This document shows positions 1-11,272 of a stretch of DNA of 64,000 nucleotides, one piece after another (the first letter of the stretch is position 1; each line of letters opens with the position of its first letter). Source of the DNA: Opisthocomus hoazin (taxonomy: Eukaryota > Chordata > Aves > Opisthocomiformes > Opisthocomidae); contig NC_134426.1 in the NCBI RefSeq assembly GCF_030867145.1, forward strand, positions 8,804,001 through 8,868,000, written 5' to 3'. Position numbers and translations under genes: made by a program. Below the pieces are notes generated by a model. The model was not told the DNA's origin. It searched no databases and saw only the letters and a program-made list of their open reading frames with translations.

Positions 1-545
1 CCGAGATGCCAGATGCCCACCAAAGGAAATGCTGGGTGGTTAAGGAGATGCCAGGTGGCCACCTGGTGAAAAAATCGGCGTAAGCATTTAGGTGGCCATC
101 AAGATAAAGACTAGGTGCCCACCAAGATGCCAGCTGGCCACCAAAAGAAACGCTTGCTGCTCATCAGTATTCCAGGTGGTAACCAATACGCCAGGGGCCT
201 ACGAAAGGAAATCCTAGGTGGCCACCAAAACACCATGTGGCCACCAAAACTAAAGCTGCGTGCGCACAAAGATGCCAGGTGGTCTCTATAACGCCATGTG
301 CTCACCCAGATTAATGCCAGATGCCCACCAAGATGTCAGGTGTCCACCAAATAGTCATGTGCCCAGGAAAATATACACTGGGTGCCCACCAAGATGCCAG
401 GTGCCCACCAAAATGCCACATGCCCACCAAAAGAAATGTTGGGTCCTTACCAAATGTTGGTTCTCTCCAAAATACATGCTGGGTGCCCAGCAAGATGCCA
501 GGTGGCACCCGAAATGCCGGGTGCCCACCTGGTTACCAGGAGAAC
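1..545. repeat. Minisatellite array I (edge of a larger array)
   Basis: Degenerate tandem repeat with a unit of roughly 18-24 bp, built on GGTGCCCACCAAGATGCC and GGTGGCCACCAAAA. The C/A-rich strand is the plus strand, as in array III and opposite to array II. The order of variant units from base 1 to about 350 matches the reverse complement of 41430-41080 and 43485-43130, so it is the same higher-order repeat. It is cut by the left window edge. A perfect 16-bp palindrome, CCAGGTGGCCACCTGG, sits at 51-66. Open frames through it are composition artefacts. Confidence 0.95.
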
Positions 546-875
546 AGAGAATGACCAGGAAAGAAGTGTTAGTGGGTGCTACACTAAAAATGAGTTTTTA
601 GGACCTGAAAAGGGGGCTCTAGTCCCTACAAGAGGGATTTGGGCCATGAAAATGTGGGTCAGGACACTCAGGATATCAGCTTGGAACCGAAAAAAAGGCT
701 TTTTACCCTAACAGTGGGGGTTGAGAACCTCAAAATTAAACTGTGGGCTCTAAAAGAAGGCTATGGAGGATAAAAGAAAGGCTCGGTCCCTGAAAAGGAG
801 GGTTCAGGCCCCCCCGATGAGCCTCTGGGGACTCGAAAAGGCTCCAAGGGTTCCAGGAACTGGGGTTCCATCAGG
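546..875. other. Low-complexity non-coding stretch
   Basis: G/A-rich sequence with loosely repeated phrases such as 'ctgaaaagg' and 'gggctctaaaag', possibly a decayed minisatellite. No gene, RNA or recognisable transposon is seen. Confidence 0.4.
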
Positions 876-877
876 CT

Positions 878-962
878 GGTGGCCAGTCCCCACTGGGGTT
901 CCCCAGGGCTGCGTTCTACAGCCAGTGCTCCCTCATCTGTTTCTGAATGCTCTGGCCACAGG
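878..962 (+). mobile_element. CR1 reverse-transcriptase fragment
   Basis: The plus-strand translation reads VPTGVPQGCVLQPVL, matching the conserved GVPQGSVLGPVLF segment of CR1 reverse transcriptase. The catalytic Asp block is not preserved. It is a short isolated relic. Confidence 0.6.
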
Positions 963-985
963 AACTGAACGCCCATGGAGGAAGT

Positions 986-1068
986 TTAGATACAGATACA
1001 GGCACAGACAGAGATAAAGGCGTAGGGACAGGTACAGGCACACGAACAGGCAGAGGGAGAGGTGTAGG
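986..1068. repeat. Degenerate ~6-bp simple repeat
   Basis: Runs of GATACA / GGCACA / GGTACAGG-like hexamers form a purine-rich simple repeat about 80 bp long. Confidence 0.6.
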
Positions 1069-1765
1069 TGACGGGCTGTGCATTCTTCTTTCCTGGTTCT
1101 TTCTACCTAATGGTTATGGTCATTTGGGACCAAGAGTGGGCAGAGACAGAAGCATTTGGTGCTGTTGTGTTCAAGGTCGACAACGGTGTTTTGCCTAAAA
1201 GAAGAGTTTCTTCCGACAGACACACACGTTTCCTCATTTCCGATGGGAACCCAGCTGGGGCTGCCTGCTGCAGCCCACAGCAACATCTCCAGTGACAAAT
1301 TCGGTGGCTTTGCCTTTTTCCCTGACAGACCACTCCAGAAATAAGCCTTCTGGGAGAGACACCCTAAGTCCTTCTGCATTTCCAGGATGTGCACAACCTT
1401 GCTGGGGTGATTTCACGCCAGTTTCTCAACCTCTATCCTCCGTATGGTACCCTTTCCTTCAGTGGTATTTAGCAGAGGTTTTTTCAACTCATCTACACAA
1501 ATGAGTCAGTCACGAGTTTTTCCAGAGCGTCGCAGGCAAAAATTGCTCAGTCCACGTGGCTTAAAGCAAATGACGATCCAAGCGCTTTACTGATAACGCA
1601 AACAACATGAAATTAAGGAGAAAGCTCCAAACTAGACACTTTCTAACGTCAATTAACACCATCAGATTTTCAGACACCCTATGGAGCAAACACAAAAGAG
1701 ATTTCTGAAGCTCTACAAGCCTTTCCAAAGGAAAGGTAAGCCAACTGCAAAGCCTTGGTGAGAAC
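1069..1765. other. Non-coding, nothing recognised
   Basis: Unique-looking sequence with only short open frames and no similarity to the rest of the window that I can see. Confidence 0.4.
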
Positions 1766-1845
1766 TCACCTGTAGTAGCATCCAACCTAAACCTCCCTGA
1801 CGCAACTTCAGGCCATTGCCTCTCGTCCTATCGCTAGGATCTTTG
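1766..1845 (-). mobile_element. CR1 LINE fragment
   Basis: The plus strand reads 'catccaacctaaacctcc' then 'caggccattgcctctcg' then 'tcctatcgct', the complement of the familiar CR1 3' segment. A short open frame over this stretch and its flank (1808-1993) and a GTGAGT that looks like a splice donor are coincidental within CR1. Confidence 0.65.
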
Positions 1846-2070
1846 GTGACATGGCTCTCTCCTCCACAAGGTTTTTCAGGGTAATTTCCAGCTCTGTGAT
1901 GATATCTGTGGCTCTGCCCACCAGGATAATCCTCCCTATGTCCCTGAGCATATGGTGAGTTTTCTCCTCCGGTCCCAGGTGGACCAAAGTCATCTGCAGA
2001 GAAGTTCTCTCTCTTTACTGGAGCTTGGCACTGAGTGCCAACAGCATAGCCCTCATAAAACTTTTCATAC

Positions 2071-2480
2071 TGTTATGCTAAGGAATAAAAAGGGGAATCA
2101 AAATGTGAAATGCTAACTCAAATTAACCAGACTGTTGCTGCAACAGGTACTTTTGTAAAGCCCTGCCCTTACTAAGTTTAAAATTAACTCTAGAGACTAA
2201 GAAACAGGGTTTTGAACAAAGTTACTGTTTCATAAGAAGGATGTACCAGTCCTAAGGAAAACCAGAGAGCGATAATTCCTAGGAATAGCTAACGAGCTAT
2301 GAAAAGCTGCTGAGATTACCAAAAGAGACAGGTAACTAGGGGAAAGGCAACTCCAGCAGGGGGAGACTGATTGCGACCTCAGACTCACGGACCACCTACC
2401 CCAATTCTACCCCAGACTCAAAAGATGAAGAAACCGAGCATGCATACTAATTTACATGCTGGACCAAGAGACTTTGACCA
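2071..2480 (+). mobile_element. Partial LTR of the TGTTGTTCTAAGGAATAAAA family
   Basis: Begins TGTTATGCTAAGGAATAAAA and follows the solo LTR at 15950-16598 for about 400 bp ('ggggaatcaaaatgtgaaat', 'tttcataagaaggatg', 'gagcatgcatactaa'). Similarity stops near 2480, so the U5 end is missing. The left boundary of duplication A (2162) lies inside this LTR; copy B starts at the matching base. Confidence 0.8.
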
Positions 2481-2486
2481 GATGCA

Positions 2487-2979
2487 GACAATCCAGCAAC
2501 TACACCTATTTGGTTTCTAGCCTGCTCACGTTTGTCAGGAGGTGAAGGATGTCATTAGAGGGAAGCTTTAGTTAAAGAGACACCTGGTCCTCAAATCCTG
2601 TTACCAAATGGTAACTATTCTTTAACATTGATCTCTGCCATATTTGAGCTGGTAACCTGCACAGGAAACATCAAGTTTGGACTTTCTGTTTTCCCTGATA
2701 AAAGAAGTTTGGCCTGTAGTACAGTTATAGTTTGACCTGTATTACAAAAGGACATCAAGAAACAAAACATGGCCAATATGGGAAAATGTGTGCTGCAGGC
2801 AAAGGCAAAAGGTGAACATCCTATTTAAGCAAACCCAGTTTAGAAGTCCTACAAGTTTTAGGGAAAGTTTTAGAATTACATTTGTCTCCGTTTCGTTTGG
2901 CATGTTGCACCATCTGCAATGAAAAAGTGTATGGGGAAAAAGGCTATGTCATTTTTGCTTGTGTTAGAGGCACTTTCCC
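2487..2979. other. Non-coding flank inside copy A
   Basis: AT-rich sequence without recognisable genes; nearly identical to 50015-50503 in copy B. Confidence 0.5.
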
Positions 2980-3138
2980 AGAATCACAGAATCACAGAAG
3001 GAAGGGACCTCTGTGGGTCATCTAGTCCAAGCCCCCTGCCGAAGCAGGGTCACCTAGAGCAGGCTGCACAGGACCTTGTCCAGGCGGCTTTTAAATATCT
3101 CCAGAGAAGGAGACTCCACAACCTCTCTGGGCAAGTGA
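2980..3138 (-). mobile_element. CR1 LINE 3' end
   Basis: Starts AGAATCACAGAATCACAG, the complement of the CR1 terminal octamer repeat, then 'gggacctctgtgggtcatct' and 'ctgcacaggaccttgtcc'. It is 5'-truncated after about 160 bp, as is normal for CR1. Shared with copy B at 50505-50662. Confidence 0.9.
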
Positions 3139-3394
3139 GAATGCACATGCACAGCCCTTGCACACCAGCTCTGGGGAAGACCCTCGTAGAGCCCCTCACT
3201 CACCTCACTCCTGCCAGTCCCCCAGTAAGAAGTGGTTTTGAGGACAGGCACTGTTCCTGCCCCAGTGCCTGCTGGCCCAGACCCCCACTTGCTCCAGCAG
3301 CTGCACTGAGACCCCCCCACCTCCGGCACACAGTCCTTTCAGTTCACACACACAGCACAGAGCGAGATGCCACAGGGAGATAGTCAAGAACAGA
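3139..3394. other. Sequence downstream of the RIMBP-like locus, copy A
   Basis: Unannotated sequence between the CR1 and the poly(A) signal; same in copy B. The CA-rich tract near 3343-3357 is one repeat shorter than in B. Confidence 0.4.
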
Positions 3395-3400
3395 TTTAAT
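3395..3400 (-). terminator. Poly(A) signal ATTAAA, RIMBP-like copy A
   Basis: ATTAAA on the minus strand (plus strand TTTAAT), only 6 bases past the TAG at 3407-3409. Conserved in copy B. Its closeness to the stop fits a gene end created by truncation. Confidence 0.4.
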
Positions 3401-3406
3401 AAGAAG

Positions 3407-5194
3407 CTAGAAGAAGACAGGACAGATGTCATCTGTGTCCTGCAACCAGTCACTTGCCTCTGGAGACTCTGGTGTCATCGGGTGGTCATCTGAGACTTCT
3501 TCAGCAAGATTAGAGCTGTTGACTTCTGCCATTTCTCGCATGCCTTTCAGTTGGCTCTCTGTCTCTTCCAGCTGGATCTGAAGACAGACGTTTGTTCAGG
3601 TGGCAGAATCTCACTCCTCTGCCACTCGCCTTAGGTGCCCTATCTGCCAAACCCATCTGCCCATGGAGGCGAGTGATTTCTTCAGCCAGTTGGGTGTTTT
3701 TGTTTGTCGTCTCCGTAAGCTGCACCTGTAACTCCTCCCAAGTTGGTAGCCCTCTTCATCTGCAGCCACTTGTGCCTGAAGTTCCTCAGCTGCCCTCTGT
3801 GAGAAGTCATCCTGCTCGTCCTGTGCCAGCAAAGCTCTGGTGGGTTCTCCCATTTCTGCAGCCCTCTGCTGAGGAAATGATGGCCTGCACAGTTCCTCAG
3901 CGGAGCTTTGGATGGGCAGTGGCACTTGAGTATTGACCAGTTGCCTGGCTATTCCTTGTAGCTGCTTGCTAATGAGACCCAGCTTAGCCATCTTCTGCTT
4001 CAGCCTCTCCAGTACCTCCCAGTCTCTAGTATTGATCAGGGAAATGATGTTCTGCAATTGCCTGGCTCTGTCTTGCAGCTGCTTGCTAAGGAGACGAACC
4101 TTAGCAGTCTTCTGCTTGAGCCTCTCTTCCGCTTCCTGCACTTCAGGAGAGCTTGCATTCCTCAGAAGACTGTTTTCCTCTTGAAGGACACTGCATTGCC
4201 TCTCCAGCTCCTTCAGGGCACTCTGGAGGTGGGCGTTCTGCTCCAGCAGCCTGCTGTGACGGCCACCAGGCAGACAGTCGTCCTGCTGCCCGACAGTCTG
4301 AACACCCACCTCTGCCACAGACCGCTCACTGCCGGCCCTTCCGTGTGGCAGGGAGCCAAAGCTGTGTGGCACCAGGTCTTGCCCCACAGCTTTCAGCAAA
4401 ACCTCCACGCTGTTCCCTTCCTCCTGGAGACAAGCGTCTCTTAAGCTCTGGTGGGTTTTCTGCTGCGCATCTCCATCACAGGAGGAAGATGCCATGAGGC
4501 TCCCCAAAGAGCAGGGCCCGATGGCCCCAGTGCCCAGGAGGGCCGGTAGGCAGTGCCAGGCTGTAGCCTTGGTCCTGGCCTCATTGCAGGAACTGATCTC
4601 CTCAAACTGCTCCGAGAGGTACTTTTGGAAGAGTCTTCTTCGCAGGAGCAGTTCCTCTTGGGGGCAGAGGATGTGAGCATCCTGCTCGCCATTGGTCTCG
4701 CCGCACGGCTTTCTGAGGACGCCCTGGAGCTTACCATGGGCCTCGCTGCTCCCCCCGGCTCTTCTCCCCAGCTCCTTGGCCAGCTGCTGCTGCAGGTGCC
4801 GTGCCTGACGGACGGCATCATCGCGTTGCTGCTCCAGCTCCTCCTGCAGCTCGTGCAGCTCAGCCTCCTTGGAGCGCAGCAGATGGCAGATCTCCACTGA
4901 CCGCTGTCGCCGGTTCAGCTCCTGCAGCCGCTGGAGCTCCAGCTCCTGCCACTGCTCCCACGTGGCGTGCAGCCGTTGGGCCAGGAGCTGCTGCTCCCGC
5001 TTCACCACATCCTTCATCTCGCGTGTCTCAGAGATGAAGCAGCGGAGCCGCTCGTGGCAGCGGCGTCGTTCAGCCTCCAGCTCAGCCCGCAGCCTCTCCA
5101 GCCGCTGCTCGTGCTCGTCACTCTGCGCCGGGCCCCGGCAGGGCGAGGGGCGGCTGCACGGCACAGAGCCTCGTCCCACACCGTCCCGGCTCAT
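3407..5194 (-). pseudogene. RIM-binding-protein-like (RIMBP1/RIMBP3 family) locus, copy A
   Basis: Minus strand, ATG at 5194-5192 (MSRDGVGR); codons upstream of it in the same frame lack an ATG. An open frame of 527 codons runs to a TGA at 3613-3611. It is rich in E, Q, L and R: a long coiled coil (residues about 25-150) with ELQRLQELNRR, RSKEAELHELQEELEQQR and VRQARHLQQQLAKELGRR, then a second coiled coil. Order and wording match the N-terminus of RIMBP3 and RIMBP1 (TSPOAP1), scaffolds that bind RIM and calcium channels, or the sperm manchette in the case of RIMBP3. About 50 codons near the end are out of frame, and after the TGA the family match resumes (DSAT, another TGA, LEETESQLKGMREMAE). 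The tail EEVSDD...DICPVFF ends at TAG 3407-3409. The SH3 remnant kept in copy B is deleted here. FN3 and later SH3 domains are absent. A pseudogene is most likely; a truncated coiled-coil protein is possible. Confidence 0.72.
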
Positions 5195-5365
5195 GGCTGC
5201 AGGGATGGCCAAATGCTGCCACCAACAGCCACCAACGTCGCCTGTCGCTGCCTCTCACAGCTGCGGCCAGGTGTGGCCGTGCAGGAGCAGAGACAGCGTC
5301 TGCAACCAGCCGGGGTGGGCGAGGACGGCTTCGTACACCTGGGCTGAGCTCACAAAGGAGGGGTG

Positions 5366-5377
5366 GGACACGTGTCC
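5366..5377. promoter_or_regulatory. E-box palindrome upstream of the RIMBP-like ATG
   Basis: GGACACGTGTCC is a perfect 12-bp palindrome centred on CACGTG, about 170 bp upstream of the ATG. Copy B keeps the CACGTG core (53341-53346) but not the outer bases. A promoter role is only suggested by position. Confidence 0.2.
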
Positions 5378-5697
5378 TTATGAGGTATGCCCTGGCCATG
5401 AGCTCACAAAACTGGTGTCACCTAATGCCATCTCCTGTAAATGCACAGTTGTGTTCATCGTCCTGTGAAGTCCTTTTGACTCGTCTGGCTTGGAACATCA
5501 GCAAATTTTTGGGTTAATTTAATTGCAAATGCCATCTGCCGGGTTGTAAGAGCTGCCAGTTTCCCTCTCCACACCCTCAAACTCCACTGCCATGTCACAT
5601 CACCCCGGGCCCCGTCACCTCCTGGGGCTCCCTGGGTCAGGAATGGTGGTGCAGGGACACCGGTGCCCACGGGGACCTGGTGGCCATGACGTGTTGC
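5378..5697. other. 5' flank of the RIMBP-like locus
   Basis: Moderately GC-rich flank, no TATA box or further exon recognised. Confidence 0.3.
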
Positions 5698-5999
5698 AGA
5701 ATCACAGAGTAGTAGGGGTTGGAAGGGACCTCTGTGGGTCATCTAGTCAAACCCCCCTGCCGAAGCAGGGTCACCTACAGCAGGCTGCACAGGACCTTGT
5801 CCAGGCGGGTCTTGAATATCTCCAGAGAAGGAGACTCCACAACTTCCCTGGGCAGCCTGGGCCAGTGCTCCGTCACCCTCAGAGGGAAGAAGTTCTTCCT
5901 CATGTTCAGACAGAACTTCCTATGCTTCAGTTTGTGCCCATTGCCCCTTGTCCTGTCACTGGGCACCACTGAAAAGAGCTTGGCGCCATCCTCTTGACC
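5698..5999 (-). mobile_element. CR1 LINE 3' end, about 300 bp
   Basis: Starts AGAATCACAGAGTAGTAGGG, then 'gggttggaagggacctctg' and runs through 'agaagttcttcctcatgtt' and 'cattgccccttgtcctgtc', all standard CR1 3' sequence on the minus strand. Shared with copy B at 53670-53971, so it predates the duplication. Confidence 0.95.
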
Positions 6000-8885
6000 C
6001 CCAAATGTTGGCCGCAATGGGGTGGGCCTTAGCCCAGGCCTGGCTGACCCCATCCCCACAGTCCCTGGGGCCTTGCAACCCCCTCCCAGTGTTCACAGGG
6101 TCCTGACTGCCCCCTCCCACCACAGCATGGCCCCTCTGGGGACCAGCCGGGACAGGCGCAGGGCACAGCCCGGGGATGCTCCAGCCCTGCCACCCCTCTG
6201 GGCTTTCCCCCAATGTCCCCACAGTGCCAAGACCGCCTGCACCAGGCAAGAACATGGCAGAGAACTGAGGACACTGTCATGGCTAGAGAAATGGCTCAGG
6301 GAGGTGCAGGAGGAGCATGTGGGAAGGGGAGGAACGTCCTCCCGGGGGGGCAGGAAGAGTTGTCTGTATAAAACAACCTCAGCCAAGGGCTTGGAGAGCA
6401 GCTTCTTACCCGTGACCCTGCAATTCCCTCCTGCCGACCTGCAGGAAAGTGCTTGAGGATCAGGGGATGCTTTGGGGGTCCAAAAGCAATGTTCTCATGG
6501 GCTGGAGTCTTCAGCACAGGAACTCATCCAGAAGCCACTGGAGGTACTCCTCACCACAGCACGCACAGCAGGGAGAAGGGGTTGTAGAAGGAGGCCACAT
6601 ATTTTCTGAAGAAATCCACTGTCTTTGGACAAAGGATGCACAGGTTTTGTTTTGAAAAACAAAAAATCTTTCTTTTTGAAGCCACTGTGAAATAATGAAG
6701 GCAAGTCCATTTGCTGAAAGGAGGAATTAAATAATACTTCAATCATTCCTTTATAGTATTTGCTGGCTTCATATATTTCGTGAGCCCTTAGTACATAGCT
6801 TTCATTTTGGTGAGCAAGTCCTAAACACATCACGACACTTCTTACATCTTTTTATAAAATCAAAACTAGCCACTGGCCATATACATCAAGATCATGAGAA
6901 GTTCGAGTCATCCTCAGTAATACACAGTGCAGTCACTGACGCCTACAGATTTGGACAACAAACACTGAAACACTACAAACTGGAAGTATTTTCCAACGTG
7001 ACAGCCTAAGTTTTCAGCGCAGCAGGACCTGCACAGTATGAGCACCCTCAGTCTCAACCTGCCATCTGGTTCACCTCCGTTTCTATCTTGTCTCCTGTCT
7101 CTCCATGCTCTTCCCTCTGCCAGGCACTCTTCCCAGTCACTCCATCACCTGCCAGTGCCTTTCGCTGTTCTCGTGTTTCGGTGGCAGGTGGTACCTTGAA
7201 AGCACTGTCCCAGCCATGGGACCTGCACCTATTTCTCTCCTCCCGCCTCTTTGTGCTCTGGCTGCGTGACACTTTCTTTGACCTCAGAGGCCCTTTGTGC
7301 CTGGCTCTCTCCTGCTGCTAAAGCCTGTTCCTGCAAGAGAAGAGGCAATTAGTTGGTGTCTCCTCCCTGCTATCTCACCTGCATCTCTGTGTCCTGGGCA
7401 GCTGGTGGGAACTGTCACCATCAGCCCCAGCTGTCCTAGAAGTCCTCTCCTGGCTCTGGGTGTGCTTGGCATCGAACGTGGTTCCTGAAGAACAAGAGCA
7501 AAACTTCAAGTAACCCCTGGGCACCAACCTGCTGGGAGAGCTCATTTGAAGGCAGGTTGGCAGCAAGCCCCAAGGCTGGTCCAGGGGTGCTCCCTGTCCC
7601 GAGCTCAGCCACAGGTCCCACACCTGGCTCTCTTGTTACCAAGAGGGATTTGCTTGCATTTTCCTTGTATTCTAATTCGTGCACGGGAGAAAAGGCAGCA
7701 GAAGGACGTACTGGCTAAAACCCCTTCTTACTGCCAGCCATAAAGGTGCCTCTCAGCTCAGAGCACGAGAAGGACAAGTAAGCCAAAACAGCAGAATGCA
7801 GCAAACACCATAAAACCACACATGAAATGTAAAGAGTAGATTTATTTTCATTATCTCGCAAACCAGGGGATCTCTGATACAGCACCTAGGCAGAGGCACA
7901 GGAGCAAAGCAGGAATGCAGACACCACAGAGCTCAGTCCCTGCTAGAGAAAGAGTGCCAGCTACTGAACTTGGTTCTTTCACCTGGGTACGTACGATGTT
8001 CACCCAGACATAGCTTTCCACTGTGCCTTGATCCTTCCCGCAGCAGGGCAGGAATCACAGGCATGTTTGACAGATTGCCTTGGAGTCTATCAATCCCAGA
8101 CCTATGTTATCTAAACACAGATGTTCTGCTTGATGAGCACACAAGACTAAACAATGATTAGTATGCTACATGTCTTTTTTGACACCCCAGCTGCAAGTCA
8201 CTTGAGCGTGTTTGCAATCCTCCTTGTCAATCTTCCGTTATCATCCCCCGTGCAGCACGTGACCATCCAACAGCACCCAGCATGTCTCCTGCCCTGAAAG
8301 ACTGTTATGGACAGATGGAGCCCAAAGTCATGGGCTAAGTGAACTCAATGAACATTGTAGAGGAATGGCCCACAGAGTAAGGAATGATATCTCTGTGTGT
8401 AAATCAAAAGACAGGAAAAGATTTATTGGGAAGTGTTGGATCTGAGTGTGATGTAGATGGTCTAAAAGAAGAATTGGATACTGTCCTGGTTGCAGCTGTG
8501 TGCCATTCACAATACCTTTCCCTTGACCATCCTTGTACCCTCCCATGCAAACAGCCCATCTCTATTTACCCTTTCCTCCCTGGCCCTACTGTGGCTTCCT
8601 TTGCACCTTCATTTGGCATTTCCAAGCTTGTTACCATGGCAATTCCTCCCTTGGTCATCAATTCCATTGAACAGCTACCGCCTTCTTTTATCAGTAGTGT
8701 CCTGTAATTCTTCGTGCTGCTGTCTTATCAGCGGCACCACAAATGTGGTACGCACAAATGAAAAGCTGTCAAAATAGAGCTTCACTCCAGGGAGACCTTC
8801 AACATCTCTGGGATTTGGCAGTAGAAGCCTGATGAATTTTTACGAGAAGTTGGAAGTCATTTTTTGTGGGGGAGAATAACTCAGA
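6000..8885. other. Long non-coding part of copy A
   Basis: Frames are short and interrupted and are not better conserved than their surroundings between A and B. 7100-7630 recurs in diverged form at 39060-39665 (third paralogous copy). No RNA gene seen. Confidence 0.5.
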
Positions 8886-8889
8886 AAAA

Positions 8890-9265
8890 TGTGGGCAGGT
8901 GGGGACCTGAACAGCTCAGGAGTCGCAATGAGGAGAAGGGCCTGGGCATTCCAAGAGATGCCAGATGAGCAAGTGGCGCATGCTCCAAGTGAAGAACCCC
9001 ACAGCATACATGACTGCATTAGGAGGAGTGTGGCCACACAGACAAGACACTTATCACCCACTTGACTCACTCACACTGGTGTAGCCACATCTGGACTAGG
9101 GTGTCTGTATGTGGGGCTCCGGGTTTACAGCCTCTGTTGGAGAGGCTGAGGGAGCTGGGATTCTTTAGTCTTGTGAAGGCTGAGGGCGCTGAAGTAGAAG
9201 CCTGCATCTGCCTGAAGGCTTGTTTCCGAGATGATGGAGCTTTTCCTGGTAGTGAGAAGGGAAGG
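8890..9265 (+). mobile_element. CR1 LINE, end of the reverse-transcriptase ORF
   Basis: Shows 'actgcattaggaggagtgt', 'gccacatctggactagggtg', 'agaggctgagggagctggga' and 'ctgcctgaagg', the order found at the end of CR1 ORF2 on the plus strand. Diverged and non-coding. Copy B equivalent at about 56815-57190. Confidence 0.75.
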
Positions 9266-9897
9266 AAACCTTCCCAAAATGCTGCTTGGAAGGTTCAGAC
9301 TAGAGGTGAAGAAAAAGCCGTCTCCCTCAAAGGGTATCCTTGCTGTGAAAGAAGTCACCCAGAACTACTTTGTATCCTCCCATGGATTTGAAATTCAAGG
9401 AAAAACCAGTGAGAGTGGAGAGACATCAGTGAAGTTATGGAAATGCTGGTGTGAGTGCTAGGTGGGAAGCAAAGATGTGTGACTACAGGCTGAAGGGAAA
9501 GAAATGCAGGCACGGGACAGAGTAGGACAATCTGCAGTTGAGATGGCCAAGGACTCTGATGGGGCAAAAAGTTTCAACAAGACCGAGGACTTTGTCCCCT
9601 TTGCCATGGCAATTACCTCTATCACCGATTCCTACCAGGAGAAACTTTCTTTTGAGGCTCTAAGCGGTGTTTCACCCTCGCGTCTTCTTAGGGAGGCTGA
9701 GAGGTTTCGCAGATTTTTCCTACACTTGTCATTTCTCACCCACACATTCATCTGTCCCCAAGAAGAGCCCTGAGCCATGTGTGAGGGACAGGGTCTGCCT
9801 TCCCAGGGCCTGGGGCTCAGCCCTTGGCCTTTCTGCTACATAAAGCAGGCCAAGGGTTTTCTCAGCATTGCAGCCACCTGCACAGTGCCTCTGCCTA
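9266..9897. other. Non-coding, weakly repeated elsewhere
   Basis: 9490-9700 resembles 22190-22450 ('gacagagtaggacaatctg', then a short frame with FVPFAMA / FILLAMA), suggesting an unnamed interspersed repeat or decayed exon. Confidence 0.3.
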
Positions 9898-9938
9898 CAA
9901 TCTGCAATCTACAATCTGCAATCTACAATCTGCAATCG
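9898..9938. repeat. 14-bp tandem repeat, three units
   Basis: ACAATCTGCAATCT repeated about three times. Copy B (near 57822) has a single partial unit, so the expansion arose, or was lost, after the duplication. Confidence 0.9.
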
Positions 9939-11210
9939 TGGCCTCCAATTCTCTGCTCTAAGGAGTCCCTGGCGAGGCTTTGTCAGTAATGGACCGCAGT
10001 GGGGCCAATCAATGCTTCCAGGTACTTTCAGTTTTACTTCTGCCTTTCTGAGCATTTGTTTTGATTTCCTCTCAGCATCTGAGGTTCATGGACTCAACAC
10101 CAAATACCCCATGGGAGTCATTAAAATACAGAAAGTGCTAAGCTAACAAGCTCCTGTGAATTTCTTCAATTCTTCAAGACTAACAGGAGCTTTTTCACAG
10201 TATAGATAAGGAGGAAGATGTTATACTGTGCCTAATAAAAATATTGTTTTTATTTGAAGGGATATTTTTAAGTGCTCTTCAGTTTACAGAATTAGTGGTA
10301 GAAACATTGTTCAAGTGATATTGTTCCAGGGTGACTTCTCAGGAGGGCTGGACAGGTAGGAGAAGCAGTCCCTTGCCATCTGACACTCTATGGACAACTT
10401 TGCTCCTCACCTCCCCAACCTCAACGTTTCTCTCATCGGCCGCCTGGGACTTGTGTCACTGCTCTTTGCCTCAGACTCCTTCACTCGTCTCTGCAACTGG
10501 ATGTTACAGCTCCATTGCACCATCTCCCACCTTCTCTCCACAGAGAGCTGGCTGTACACACGAACAGCAGGAGTTTTCCTATTTGCAAGAAAAATAATTA
10601 AAACATAATCAAGTTCCATAAACAAAACACTCTCTGCAATTACATGGCAATTACAATCTACATCTAATGAGGTTGCCTTCCTATAAGACATAATCCTATG
10701 AGAAATATTGTAGCTAGGTAGAGGAAAAAAATAGTCATAAACATAATTAGAGAGTTGGCAAAGGAGACAATTAGACTACTGAAAGGCAGGTAAACTTTTA
10801 ACTCCCTGATGTCAAAACAGCAGCTCGGTAGGTGACAGGAATCTGAATGCACAAAGAGTAAAGGGAGGAGAAAACTGGAGAATAATGGAAAGGGCCTTTG
10901 TCTAGGCAGCCTGCATCTGAAAAAAATACTTTAGAAATAGTGAAGACAGGTGAAAATATATGAAAGTTTCGAGAAATTCAATATACCATTTAACAGGGAG
11001 AATAATGGTAATGAAGTTTTAGGGAGAGATTGACATTTCTTTGGAATATCCCTTTCAAAGCTTCCTGGCATTGGTCGAGGGCTCTTGTGAGTGAGTACAA
11101 GGCAATGTAGCGCCTGTTGTTGAAAGAGCTCAGAAAGTCAACCCAGGGAACCGCAGGCTGTACAAGGTCACTTTGGCATTTCTGTGCACCTAAAAAAGAA
11201 CATGTCCAAA
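9939..11210. other. Non-coding end of copy A
   Basis: No gene recognised. Short frames at 10331-10608 are present in B with frame-neutral and frame-changing differences alike. Confidence 0.4.
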
Positions 11211-11272
11211 AGCAGTCAGCATGGATTGATGATGGGTCGATCTTTTCCAACCTATGATTCTATGATTCTAAG
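11211..11272 (+). mobile_element. CR1 junction at the end of duplication A
   Basis: A CR1 reverse-transcriptase phrase (AGTCAGCATGGATTGATGA) passes within about 30 bp into a CR1 3' tail (CCTATGATTCTATGATTCTA). Copy B instead continues through CR1 RT sequence. The two repeats are joined where homology between the copies stops. Confidence 0.7.

Larger units (their letters stand above)
2162..11243. repeat. Segmental duplication, copy A
   Basis: Collinear and direct with 49688-59136. By eye there is about one mismatch every 25-40 bases in the lines compared, so it is fairly recent. It contains two CR1 fragments, the RIMBP-like locus, a third CR1 and non-coding sequence. Main differences: copy A lacks 445 bp present in B (51043-51487) and has an expanded 14-bp repeat at 9898-9938. 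Similarity ends in a CR1 reverse-transcriptase sequence on the right. Confidence 0.95.

Noticed and set aside
1808..1993. Minus-strand 61-codon frame followed by a consensus splice donor
   Set aside because: Its 3' part and the donor-like GTGAGT fall in a recognisable CR1 fragment (1766-1845).
4869..5468. 199-codon plus-strand frame antisense to the RIMBP-like locus (also 52841-53440)
   Set aside because: Shadow of the GC-biased third positions of the coiled-coil gene on the other strand; Ser/Arg-rich low-complexity translation.
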